A stretch of 23,026 bases of DNA, from contig CALVHJ010000009.1 of the NCBI GenBank assembly GCA_944327425.1, positions 1-23,026 on the forward strand, given 5' to 3'. How positions within the stretch are numbered: position 1 is the stretch's first letter; each line of letters begins with the position of its first letter. Source of the DNA: an uncultured Bacilli bacterium. GTDB lineage: Bacteria; Bacillota_I; Bacilli_A; RF39; UBA660. The notes below the pieces were generated by a model. That model was not told where the DNA came from. It made no database searches and saw only the letters and a program-made list of their open reading frames with translations. Of the stretch, positions 6,797-13,440 are shown in pieces. A program made the position numbers and the translations under genes.

Positions 6797-8524
6797 ATGA
6801 AAAAGAATACCAAAATAATAATCTTAGTAGGAGTAATATTACTAGTAATAGTAAGTGTAGTAGGAGTGACTTATGCTTTTTTAAGTACCGGTGGTACTCA
6901 AGAACAAGCAAATACATTTAATAGTGGATGTTTAAGTATTAGGTTAACTAATGAATCAACATCAATTAATCTAACTAATACCTTCCCAATAACTGATATT
7001 GAAGGGCTAAATACTACTAGTTATGACTTTACTATAGAAAATACCTGTAGTACAGCAACTAACTATCAAATAAATCTCGAAAGTTTAAACCCAGTATCAA
7101 ACACACTAGATGCAGACTACATCAAGGTATCTCTATCAAGTGATACGGTAGGTAATGTCATATCAACATTAAGTGATAATACTACTACAACTTCATATAT
7201 AGATGGGTCTTATATATCTCATAATTTATATACGGGAACAATAGCAGGAAACACTGCCAAAACCTATCACTTAAGATTATGGATCGATTATGATGCAACA
7301 GTAGCACAAGCAGCAAACAAAACATATGAATCCAAAATAAATGTTATAGCAAACCCGGATATAGAGGTAGTAGATAATTTAGAAGCAACATTTACATTAA
7401 ATGATAAAACATTAACAACAAACTTAACAAGTAATGTAACCAGTGCCACATACTGTACTTCAACTGATAATATATGTGAACCAAGTACAAGTGCCAGTAT
7501 ATCAGGTAATAGTTATAATGTAGACTTAACGGGAAATGAAAATAGCCAAATGGTATGTACGAGATTAAATAGAACAAGTAAAGTAATATGTTCTAATCCC
7601 GTAGATATAGAACCAACTTTATTAGCAGACGTCATCAAAAGCTATAACAAGTCAACAAGAGGTGATTTTAGTACACCATATACGGCAAGTACAACAAATA
7701 CGGTGTTCACAGCAAATGACGGTGATGGTACAACTTATTATTTTGCGGGAGCACCAACAGATAACTATGTATCATTTGCGGGATTCTATTGGCGAATCAT
7801 CCGAGTTAATGGTGATGGAAGTATAAGATTAATCTATCAAGGGACAAGTGCAACGGCAACCGGAAGTAATGCTCAAACGGGAACAAGTGCATTCAATAGT
7901 TCGAGAGATCGAAGTGAATATGTAGGATTAAAGTATAGCCAAGGTAGCCAATATGGAACAACAACCAATAGTACAATATATACAGCATTAGATACATGGT
8001 ATACAACCAATATAGCCAATAAAAATTATGGAAATTATATCGATACAAATGCGGGATTCTGTGGTGATCGAGATATGGCAAGTGGATCAACCTGGGAAAG
8101 TCAACCTGATAGTATAATAAGATATGCTGCCTATGAAAGAATATACACAAATAAATCACCAGTATTCACATGTAGCACTAATAACCTATATACAGCAACA
8201 ACAAGTAATAAAGGAAACAAATCACTATCAAGTCCAATAGGACTAATAACAGCAGACGAAATAGCCTATGCCGGTGGAGTATGGAAAACAATTAACCAAA
8301 GTTATTATCTATATACAGGCCAATGGTATTGGACCATGTCTCCGTATCACTCTGGAGTCAGTGATGCTGGCGTGTTCTCTGTGTATCCGACTGGTGACCT
8401 CATCAGCAGCGACGTGCACAGCACGGCACCTGGTGTGCGCCCAGTAATAAATCTGAAGGCTACAACGACAATTTCCAGTGGAAATGGTACTGCTCAAAAT
8501 CCGTTTGTTGTTCAAACTAATTAA
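6797..8524 (+). CDS. Secreted surface protein: SipW/TasA-like N-terminus and C-type-lectin-like, DGR-type variable C-terminus
   Basis: 575 residues. The start MKKNTKIIILVGVILLVIVS and TYAFLSTGG... match the signal-peptide class processed by SipW in TasA/camelysin proteins. Residues about 30-190 form a beta-rich TasA/CalY-like domain with ANTFNSGCLSI. After a Cys-containing linker domain (about 190-275), the C-terminus (about 290-565) has the look of a formylglycine-enzyme/C-type-lectin fold: VSFAGFYWRIIRVNGDGSI, later YWTMSP and GVRPVINLKA. This is the fold diversified by DGRs (also resembling DUF6273 proteins). The last ~45 residues of that fold lie in a GC-rich, adenine-poor block. Codons elsewhere in the gene favour A-ending ACA/GCA/CCA, unlike the T-ending preference of flanking genes, hinting at transfer. 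It is probably monocistronic and controlled by the divergent XRE protein. The ligand is unknown. Confidence 0.8.
   Translation: MKKNTKIIILVGVILLVIVSVVGVTYAFLSTGGTQEQANTFNSGCLSIRLTNESTSINLTNTFPITDIEGLNTTSYDFTIENTCSTATNYQINLESLNPVSNTLDADYIKVSLSSDTVGNVISTLSDNTTTTSYIDGSYISHNLYTGTIAGNTAKTYHLRLWIDYDATVAQAANKTYESKINVIANPDIEVVDNLEATFTLNDKTLTTNLTSNVTSATYCTSTDNICEPSTSASISGNSYNVDLTGNENSQMVCTRLNRTSKVICSNPVDIEPTLLADVIKSYNKSTRGDFSTPYTASTTNTVFTANDGDGTTYYFAGAPTDNYVSFAGFYWRIIRVNGDGSIRLIYQGTSATATGSNAQTGTSAFNSSRDRSEYVGLKYSQGSQYGTTTNSTIYTALDTWYTTNIANKNYGNYIDTNAGFCGDRDMASGSTWESQPDSIIRYAAYERIYTNKSPVFTCSTNNLYTATTSNKGNKSLSSPIGLITADEIAYAGGVWKTINQSYYLYTGQWYWTMSPYHSGVSDAGVFSVYPTGDLISSDVHSTAPGVRPVINLKATTTISSGNGTAQNPFVVQTN
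8335..8461 (+). other. Candidate DGR variable region (VR) inside the lectin-like C-terminus
   Basis: Base composition changes abruptly: 65 of 110 bases at 8335-8444 are G or C (59%), against roughly 30% around it, and only 18 of 110 are A. Codons become NNC or NNT at sites facing the ligand surface. In 8396-8422, eight of nine codons end in C (GAC, CTC, ATC, AGC, AGC, GAC, then GTG, CAC, AGC), as expected if AAC codons of a template were randomised at adenines. Invariant-looking GTG, ACG and GVRPVINLK (8432-8458) with the locally rare CTG codon flank it; the latter would be the IMH-like 3' anchor. The exact borders and the template repeat are not visible. Confidence 0.55.
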
Positions 8525-8526
8525 CT

Positions 8527-8563
8527 CTTGCCTATGCCACTTTTTCCTTTACGTGTAGGCAAG
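8527..8563 (+). terminator. Hairpin just after the surface-protein stop
   Basis: CTTGCCTA (8527-8534) and TAGGCAAG (8556-8563) are perfect inverted repeats; two G-U pairs and one C-G pair can extend the RNA stem to 11 bp with a 15-nt loop. No U-tract follows, so it is a poor terminator alone. DGR targets often carry a hairpin or cruciform downstream of the VR, though usually closer than this. Confidence 0.45.
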
Positions 8564-8577
8564 TATATATTTACTTA

Positions 8578-8607
8578 GGGAGTAATTTACTACTCCCGTT
8601 TATTTTT
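8578..8607 (+). terminator. Intrinsic terminator before nusB
   Basis: GGGAGTA (8578-8584) and TACTCCC (8591-8597) form a 7-bp stem with a 6-nt loop, followed by GTTTATTTTT. It ends the surface-protein transcript and separates it from the nusB operon. Confidence 0.75.
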
Positions 8608-8647
8608 ACTTTTCTTACTTGCAAACCTAAGAAAAGTATAATATAAT
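8608..8647 (+). promoter_or_regulatory. nusB operon promoter inside a 10-bp inverted repeat
   Basis: -35 TTGCAA (8619-8624), 17-bp spacer, -10 TATAAT (8642-8647). ACTTTTCTTA (8608-8617) and TAAGAAAAGT (8628-8637) are perfect inverted repeats flanking the -35, which lies in the 10-bp centre. The arrangement could be an operator or chance in AT-rich DNA. The predicted leader is about 11 nt. Confidence 0.65.
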
Positions 8648-8664
8648 TAAACAAGGTGATCGAT

Positions 8665-9066
8665 GTGGCTACACGTAGTTTTTTAAGAGAAAAGATTATG
8701 ATTATTTTATATCAATATGATTTAATGAAAAGTAATAATATAGAGTGTGATATTGAAGAAGTAATTAAAGATAATCTTGATAGTGATAATGATTTTGTTA
8801 AAGATATGGTTTATGGTGTTATTACTTACAAAGATGAACTTGATGCCTTAGCTAACAATAAAATGAAAGACTGGGATATAAAACGTATAGATAAGACTGG
8901 TGCTTCTATTTTAAGACTTGCTTTATATGAACTTAAATACACTGATACTCCCTTTGAGGTAGTTATAAATGAAGCTGTAGAACTAGCTAAAAAATATAGT
9001 GATGATGCTGTAAGAAAAATGATTAATGCTATTTTAGATAGAGTAGTTAAGGAAGAAAATGTATAA
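8665..9066 (+). CDS. nusB: Transcription antitermination factor NusB
   Basis: Small all-helical RNA-binding protein that, with NusE/S10, supports antitermination of rRNA operons. It starts MATRSFLREKIMIILYQYDL, matching the (A/R)R..RE.A...LYQ N-terminus of NusB, and ends with the conserved AVELAKKYSDDAVRKMINAILDRV helix region. I place the start at GTG 8665 (133 residues) because AGGTGA (8654-8659) sits 5 nt before it; an in-frame GTG at 8656 lies inside that ribosome site. It is the first gene of the nusB-xseA-xseB-proS unit, and its stop overlaps the xseA ATG by one base. Confidence 0.92.
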   Translation: MATRSFLREKIMIILYQYDLMKSNNIECDIEEVIKDNLDSDNDFVKDMVYGVITYKDELDALANNKMKDWDIKRIDKTGASILRLALYELKYTDTPFEVVINEAVELAKKYSDDAVRKMINAILDRVVKEENV

Positions 9067-10400
9067 TGATAGATAAATATATAACTATAGGAGAATTAAA
9101 TTCTTTTATCAAAACCATGTTTGATGAAAACACTTTTTTAAGAAAAGTATATTTAAAAGGGGAAATATCTAATTTTAAAAATCACACTAGAGGACATCTT
9201 TATTTTACTTTAAAAGATGATACATCAAGAATTAGTGCTGTTATGTTTTATTCTAGTGCTATAACGCTTAATTTTAAACCCGAAGATGGTATGAATGTTT
9301 TAGTAGAAGGACGTATATCTTGCTATCCTACTGCCGGTACTTATCAAATATATGTAGATAAAATGGAAGTGGATGGTCTAGGAGCTTTATATATTGAATT
9401 TGAAAAATTAAAAGAAAAATTGTCTAAAGAAGGTTTATTTAATGAAAATCACAAAAAACCAATTCCCAAAATACCCAAGAAAGTAGGTATTATTACTGCT
9501 CCCACTGGAGCTGCCATTAAAGATATTATTTCTACTATTAAAAGAAGATTTCCTATTTGTGAAACCATTTTATTTCCCGCTCTTGTTCAAGGTGAGTATG
9601 CTGCCCCCGATATCGTAAGACAAATAAAAGAAGCTGATAGTGGTAAATACGATCTTGATGTTTTAATAGTAGGTAGAGGTGGGGGTTCTATTGAAGATTT
9701 ATGGGCCTTTAATGAAGAAATAGTCGCTAGAGCTATATATGATGCTAAAACTCCTATAATTAGTGCTGTAGGTCACGAAATAGATTTTACTATTGCTGAT
9801 TTTGTCGCTGACTTACGTGCTCCAACTCCCACCGGAGCTGCTGAAATGGCTGTACCAACTATTAGTGAAATTAATAATATTATTGCTTCTTTAAAAATAA
9901 GATTAAATGAGTTTATAAGTAATACTATTAAAAGAAACAAACTCAGATTAGATAACATTAAAAGCTCTTATATTCTAAAAAACCCTTTATCTTTATATGA
10001 AATTAAAGAACAAAAACTAGATAATTTAATTGAGGTATTAAATAATAATATCACTAAAAGAATAGACAATTACACTTTAGAATTAAATCACATTAAAACT
10101 TCATTTGTCTTAAAAGATCCTATGCGTTTATTTAATCCTCAAAAAGAAAAATTATTATTTAATGAAAAAGTACTATATAATTCTGTTAAAAGTATTATTT
10201 TAAAAAGTGATCATAACTATAAACTATTAGTAAATACCTTAAAGTTAGTTAATCCTTTAGGGATACTCGAAAAAGGGTATTCTTTAGTAACCAAAAATGA
10301 TTTAATAGTTAACAAAAGTAAAGATTTAGAAGTAAATGACTTATTAAACATAAGATTATACGAAGGGTCTGTTGAAGTAGAAGTAACGAAAATAAATTAG
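9066..10400 (+). CDS. xseA: Exodeoxyribonuclease VII large subunit
   Basis: Catalytic subunit of the nuclease that degrades single-stranded DNA from both ends; works in a complex with several XseB subunits. It has an N-terminal OB-fold (about 1-100, with KGEISNFKNHTRGHLYFTLK), a catalytic core with KVGIITAPTGAAIKDI (139-154), GRGGGSIEDLWAFNEE (203-218), GHEIDFT (236-242) and APTPTGAAE (252-260), and a long helical C-terminal region (about 270-400) for XseB binding. Length 444 is typical. Start codon overlaps the nusB stop (TAATG), so it is translationally coupled. Confidence 0.96.
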   Translation: MIDKYITIGELNSFIKTMFDENTFLRKVYLKGEISNFKNHTRGHLYFTLKDDTSRISAVMFYSSAITLNFKPEDGMNVLVEGRISCYPTAGTYQIYVDKMEVDGLGALYIEFEKLKEKLSKEGLFNENHKKPIPKIPKKVGIITAPTGAAIKDIISTIKRRFPICETILFPALVQGEYAAPDIVRQIKEADSGKYDLDVLIVGRGGGSIEDLWAFNEEIVARAIYDAKTPIISAVGHEIDFTIADFVADLRAPTPTGAAEMAVPTISEINNIIASLKIRLNEFISNTIKRNKLRLDNIKSSYILKNPLSLYEIKEQKLDNLIEVLNNNITKRIDNYTLELNHIKTSFVLKDPMRLFNPQKEKLLFNEKVLYNSVKSIILKSDHNYKLLVNTLKLVNPLGILEKGYSLVTKNDLIVNKSKDLEVNDLLNIRLYEGSVEVEVTKIN

Positions 10401-10417
10401 GAAGGAAGATTTAAAAA

Positions 10418-10474
10418 ATGAATATATATATAAAAACAATTAAAAAGGAGGTAAACAATGGAAAAATCATTTGA
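10418..10474 (+). CDS. Possible 18-codon leader peptide overlapping the xseB start
   Basis: An ATG at 10418, about 12 nt after GGAAGG (10400-10405), opens 18 codons (MNIYIKTIKKEVNNGKII) ending in TGA at 10472, 14 nt past the xseB ATG at 10458 and in another frame. It may couple translation or tune XseB dose. The peptide has no known relative and could be chance. Confidence 0.2.
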   Translation: MNIYIKTIKKEVNNGKII

Positions 10475-10673
10475 AGATGCTCTAAAAGAGTTAGAAACTA
10501 TTGTCAAAGAGCTTGAATCAGGTAATGTAGAGCTTGATAATGCCATAGAAAAATACACCGAGGCGATGAAATTAGCTAAGTACTGTAGTGAAAAACTAAA
10601 TAGTGCAACCGAAAAAGTAAACAAAATATTAACAGAAAATAAAGAGTTAGTAGATTTTAAAGTGGAGGAATAA
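10458..10673 (+). CDS. xseB: Exodeoxyribonuclease VII small subunit
   Basis: A 71-residue helical protein with the family core: SFEDALKELETIVKELESGN (4-23), then LDNAIEKYTEAMKLAKYCSEKLNSATEKV. XseB subunits dock on the XseA helical domain. Length and position after xseA are standard. A strong AAGGAGG precedes the ATG. A 57-bp gap from xseA holds the ribosome site and a possible mini-ORF. Confidence 0.95.
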   Translation: MEKSFEDALKELETIVKELESGNVELDNAIEKYTEAMKLAKYCSEKLNSATEKVNKILTENKELVDFKVEE

Positions 10674-10675
10674 AT

Positions 10676-12352
10676 ATGAGATTAAGTAATTCTTACTTTT
10701 TTACTTTAAGAGAAGATGTAAAAAATGAAGAGAGTAAAAGTGGTAATTTATTAGTAAAAGCAGGCTATATAAGTAAAATAGGCAGTGGTATTTACACATT
10801 TTTACCCATGGGTTATAAAGTATTAAGAAATATTGAGAATGTTATTAGAGAAGAAATGAATAAAAGTGGAGCCGAAGAATTACTAATGCCTTCTCTAATA
10901 CCTATTGAATATTATGAAAAAAGTGGTCGAGCTGATAAATTTGGTGGTACAATGTTTAAACTTCAAGATAGATATGATCGTCCTTATGCTTTAGGTCCAA
11001 CTCATGAAGAGCTATTTACCACTGTTGCTAAAAAGTGTATCAAGTCTTATAAAGATATGCCTTTTAATTTATATCAAATCGCTAACAAATATCGTGATGA
11101 ACTTCGCCCTCGGTTTGGTTTAATAAGAGTCCGGGAATTTATTATGAAAGATGCTTATTCTTTTGATAAAGATGAAGAGGGTCTTGCTAAAAGTTACCAA
11201 ATAATGAAAGATACTTATCATAATATTATGAAACGCTTAGGTTTAGAATATCGGGTTGTTGAAGCTGACTGTGGAACTATGGGAGGTACTTTATCCGAAG
11301 AATTTCAAGCCATATGTAATATTGGTGAAGATATACTTTTTTATTGTCCATTCTGCTCTTATAGTACTAATTTAGAAGTAGGTACATCTTATCCTCATGA
11401 CTATGCTTTTGAAGAACCAAAATCTCCCGAACTTATAGCTACCCCTACTATTGACGATTTAAGTAAATTTTTAAAATTGCCTTTGGAAAAGATTGCTAAA
11501 ACCCTAGTTTATAATATTGATGACGTATTATATGCCGTAGTTATTCCTAGTAGTTATGAAATAAATGAAACCAAACTTCAAAAATTATTAAAAGCCACTA
11601 ATATTTCTTTAGCTACTAAAGAAGAAGTAGAAAGCATTTCTTCAACTGTTGGCTTTGTTGGACCTAAGGATTTATCTATTCCTATAATTATTGATGAAGA
11701 TATTTTAAAAATGTCTAACTTTGTTATAGGAGCCAACCAAAAAGATTATCATATTATAAATATTAATGCTTTAGATTTTAATTATGATTATGTAGCTGAT
11801 ATTAAACTTATCAAAGAAGGAGATCTATGTCCAAAATGTGGTAAAAAGCTAATATTTACCAAAGGAATAGAAGTAGGTAATATTTTTAAATTAGGAACTA
11901 AATACAGTGAAGCAATAGGCCTAAATTACATGGATGAACAAAATCAGTTAAAACCGGTGGTCATGGGTTGTTATGGTATCGGTCTAGCTCGTATTATGGC
12001 ATCTTTAGCTGAACAAAGAGCTACTCTCAATAATTTAAATTGGCCTTTAGTTGTAGCACCTTTTAAAGTAGCAATTATTGTTGTTAATACTAAAGATGAA
12101 GAATGCCTGCATATTGCTGAAGATTTATATAATGATTTAAAAGAATTTGACCCTTTACTTGACGATCGAAACGAAAGAGTTGGTATCAAATTTAATGATA
12201 TGGAATTAATTGGTATTCCTATTAAAATTGTTATAGGTAAAAACATTTTAAGTAATAAAGTAGAAATTAAATATCAAGACGAAACCGCTATAATTCCTCT
12301 TAATGCAGTAAAAGAATACCTAGAAAAAATTGTAAATAACCAATTATTGTAA
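10676..12352 (+). CDS. proS: Prolyl-tRNA synthetase (bacterial type with editing insertion)
   Basis: Charges tRNA-Pro with proline. Class II motifs: THEE (109-112), motif 2 KYRDELRPRFGLIRVREF (138-155) and motif 3 GCYGIGLARI (431-440). Between motifs 2 and 3 lies the YbaK-like editing insertion (about 245-375), including the lysine of AKTLVYN (K275). CxxC pairs at C224/C227 and C385/C388 flank the insertion and could bind zinc. The anticodon-binding domain starts near APFKVAIIVVNTK. At 558 residues it is full length. GGAGG overlaps the xseB stop, 2 nt separate the genes, so it belongs to the nusB operon. In Bacillus proS is elsewhere, so this placement reflects rearrangement. Confidence 0.97.
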   Translation: MRLSNSYFFTLREDVKNEESKSGNLLVKAGYISKIGSGIYTFLPMGYKVLRNIENVIREEMNKSGAEELLMPSLIPIEYYEKSGRADKFGGTMFKLQDRYDRPYALGPTHEELFTTVAKKCIKSYKDMPFNLYQIANKYRDELRPRFGLIRVREFIMKDAYSFDKDEEGLAKSYQIMKDTYHNIMKRLGLEYRVVEADCGTMGGTLSEEFQAICNIGEDILFYCPFCSYSTNLEVGTSYPHDYAFEEPKSPELIATPTIDDLSKFLKLPLEKIAKTLVYNIDDVLYAVVIPSSYEINETKLQKLLKATNISLATKEEVESISSTVGFVGPKDLSIPIIIDEDILKMSNFVIGANQKDYHIININALDFNYDYVADIKLIKEGDLCPKCGKKLIFTKGIEVGNIFKLGTKYSEAIGLNYMDEQNQLKPVVMGCYGIGLARIMASLAEQRATLNNLNWPLVVAPFKVAIIVVNTKDEECLHIAEDLYNDLKEFDPLLDDRNERVGIKFNDMELIGIPIKIVIGKNILSNKVEIKYQDETAIIPLNAVKEYLEKIVNNQLL

Positions 12353-12357
12353 GTTTT

Positions 12358-12416
12358 AAAAACTATAGATATTCCATACTATTAATGGTGATAGTATGAA
12401 AAAATTTATAGTTTTT
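12358..12416 (+). promoter_or_regulatory. Long hairpin enclosing the spoIVB-like gene's ribosome site and start codon
   Basis: Two nested perfect inverted repeats: outer AAAAACTATA (12358-12367) with TATAGTTTTT (12407-12416), inner CATACTAT (12375-12382) with ATAGTATG (12391-12398). Between them, G-U and A-U pairs extend the stem with a few mismatches. The 8-nt loop holds the GGTG ribosome site, and the ATG (12396-12398) is in the inner stem. The outer arm ends in a seven-T run, so the element also resembles the terminator of the proS operon. I see no good promoter between proS and this gene. Confidence 0.6.
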
Positions 12417-13361
12417 TTATGTACCATAATGCTTTTTCCTTTTAGTGTTTATGCCTATTCAAGCGAGGTCATACTAGGAGGTTCCACTATTGGTATTGAT
12501 ATTGAAAGTAATGGGGTAATGGTAATAGGGTTCTACCAAATTAATGGTAAATATCATAAATCTGATTTAATTGAAGGAGACATAATTACTAAAGTAGAGG
12601 ATACATCTATTGAAACTATTGAAGATTTATCTCAAGCTTTAGAAAACAATCTTAATAAAGACAATATCCAAATAACTTTTAAACGGGGCAACAAAGAATT
12701 AACCACTAATATATCTTTATTCTTAGATAGTGGCGTATATAAAACAGGATTATATGTCAAAGATGGTATAACCGGTATTGGCACTCTAACATTTATTGAT
12801 CCTGAAAGTAACACTTATGGTGCCCTAGGACATGAAGTATTAGAATCTAGTACTTCCAAAATAGTCGAAGTAAAAACTGGGTCCATTTTTAAAAATGAAA
12901 TTACAAGCATTGATGAAAGTACTAATGGTTCCCCAGGAAGTAAAAATGCCAAATTTTATTATAATACTACTTATGGCGACATTACTAAAAACACTAAATA
13001 CGGAATTTATGGAACATATACTGATGAATATAATAAAGATAATCTAATCGAAATAGCAGATCCTACCGAAGTTAAAATTGGTAGTGCCACTATTTACACC
13101 GTTTTAGAAGATGAAAAAGTAGAAGAGTTTACGATCGAAATTACTAAAATTAATGAAAATAGCGAAATAAAAAATATAGCATTTGCCATAACTGATGAAA
13201 ACCTTCTTAAAAAAACCGGTGGTATCGTTCAAGGTATGAGTGGTTCACCAATTGTTCAAAACGGTAAACTTATTGGGGCGGTAACGCATGTCATTACTGA
13301 TAATGTTACTACTGGTTATGGCTTATTTATCACAACCATGCTAGAAGAAAGTGAAAAATAA
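12396..13361 (+). CDS. spoIVB: SpoIVB-like S55-family serine peptidase with PDZ domain
   Basis: In Bacillus, SpoIVB is secreted into the forespore intermembrane space and triggers pro-sigma-K processing. This 321-residue protein has a signal peptide or anchor (1-20, FIVFLCTIMLFPFSVYA), a PDZ domain (about 30-110) and the S55 catalytic domain: GIGTLTFIDPESNTYGALGHE with H146, TDENLLKKTGG with D267, GMSGSP with S282. The D-S spacing of 15 equals that of the Bacillus enzyme as I recall it (D363, S378). It is shorter than the ~425-residue Bacillus protein, mainly in the N-terminal part. Its location near nusB-xseAB matches the ancestral order, but spo0A, recN and argR are absent. A non-sporulation role is possible. 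Confidence 0.85.
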   Translation: MKKFIVFLCTIMLFPFSVYAYSSEVILGGSTIGIDIESNGVMVIGFYQINGKYHKSDLIEGDIITKVEDTSIETIEDLSQALENNLNKDNIQITFKRGNKELTTNISLFLDSGVYKTGLYVKDGITGIGTLTFIDPESNTYGALGHEVLESSTSKIVEVKTGSIFKNEITSIDESTNGSPGSKNAKFYYNTTYGDITKNTKYGIYGTYTDEYNKDNLIEIADPTEVKIGSATIYTVLEDEKVEEFTIEITKINENSEIKNIAFAITDENLLKKTGGIVQGMSGSPIVQNGKLIGAVTHVITDNVTTGYGLFITTMLEESEK

Positions 13362-13377
13362 ACTTTCTTCTTTTTTT
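13343..13377 (+). terminator. Terminator after the spoIVB-like gene
   Basis: AGAAGAAAGT (13343-13352) and ACTTTCTTCT (13362-13371) form a perfect 10-bp stem with a 9-nt A-rich loop, followed by a T-run to 13377. The stop codon lies in the loop/stem junction. Confidence 0.7.
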
Positions 13378-13389
13378 GCTTAACATATC

Positions 13390-13419
13390 TCGACAAATAT
13401 ACCTATAATGTGATACAAT
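13390..13419 (+). promoter_or_regulatory. ezrA promoter
   Basis: TCGACA (13390-13395), 18-bp spacer, TACAAT (13414-13419); a perfect TATAAT at 13404-13409 lacks a properly spaced -35. AGGAAGTGA (13426-13434) and the ATG at 13441 follow. Confidence 0.5.
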
Positions 13420-13440
13420 TATCATAGGAAGTGAATAGAT

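Noticed and set aside
6463..6813. Longer (116-aa) version of the XRE regulator
   Set aside because: The extra N-terminus does not belong to the family, reads through the divergent promoter, and the inner ATG has a strong ribosome site.
8309..8515. Minus-strand ORF over the GC-rich 3' end of the lectin gene
   Set aside because: It is a by-product of the GC-rich variable block, has no ribosome site, and the plus frame is clearly coding.
6797..8664. Complete DGR cassette in the window
   Set aside because: No reverse transcriptase motifs, accessory protein or second copy of the GC-rich block are found in any frame or strand here.
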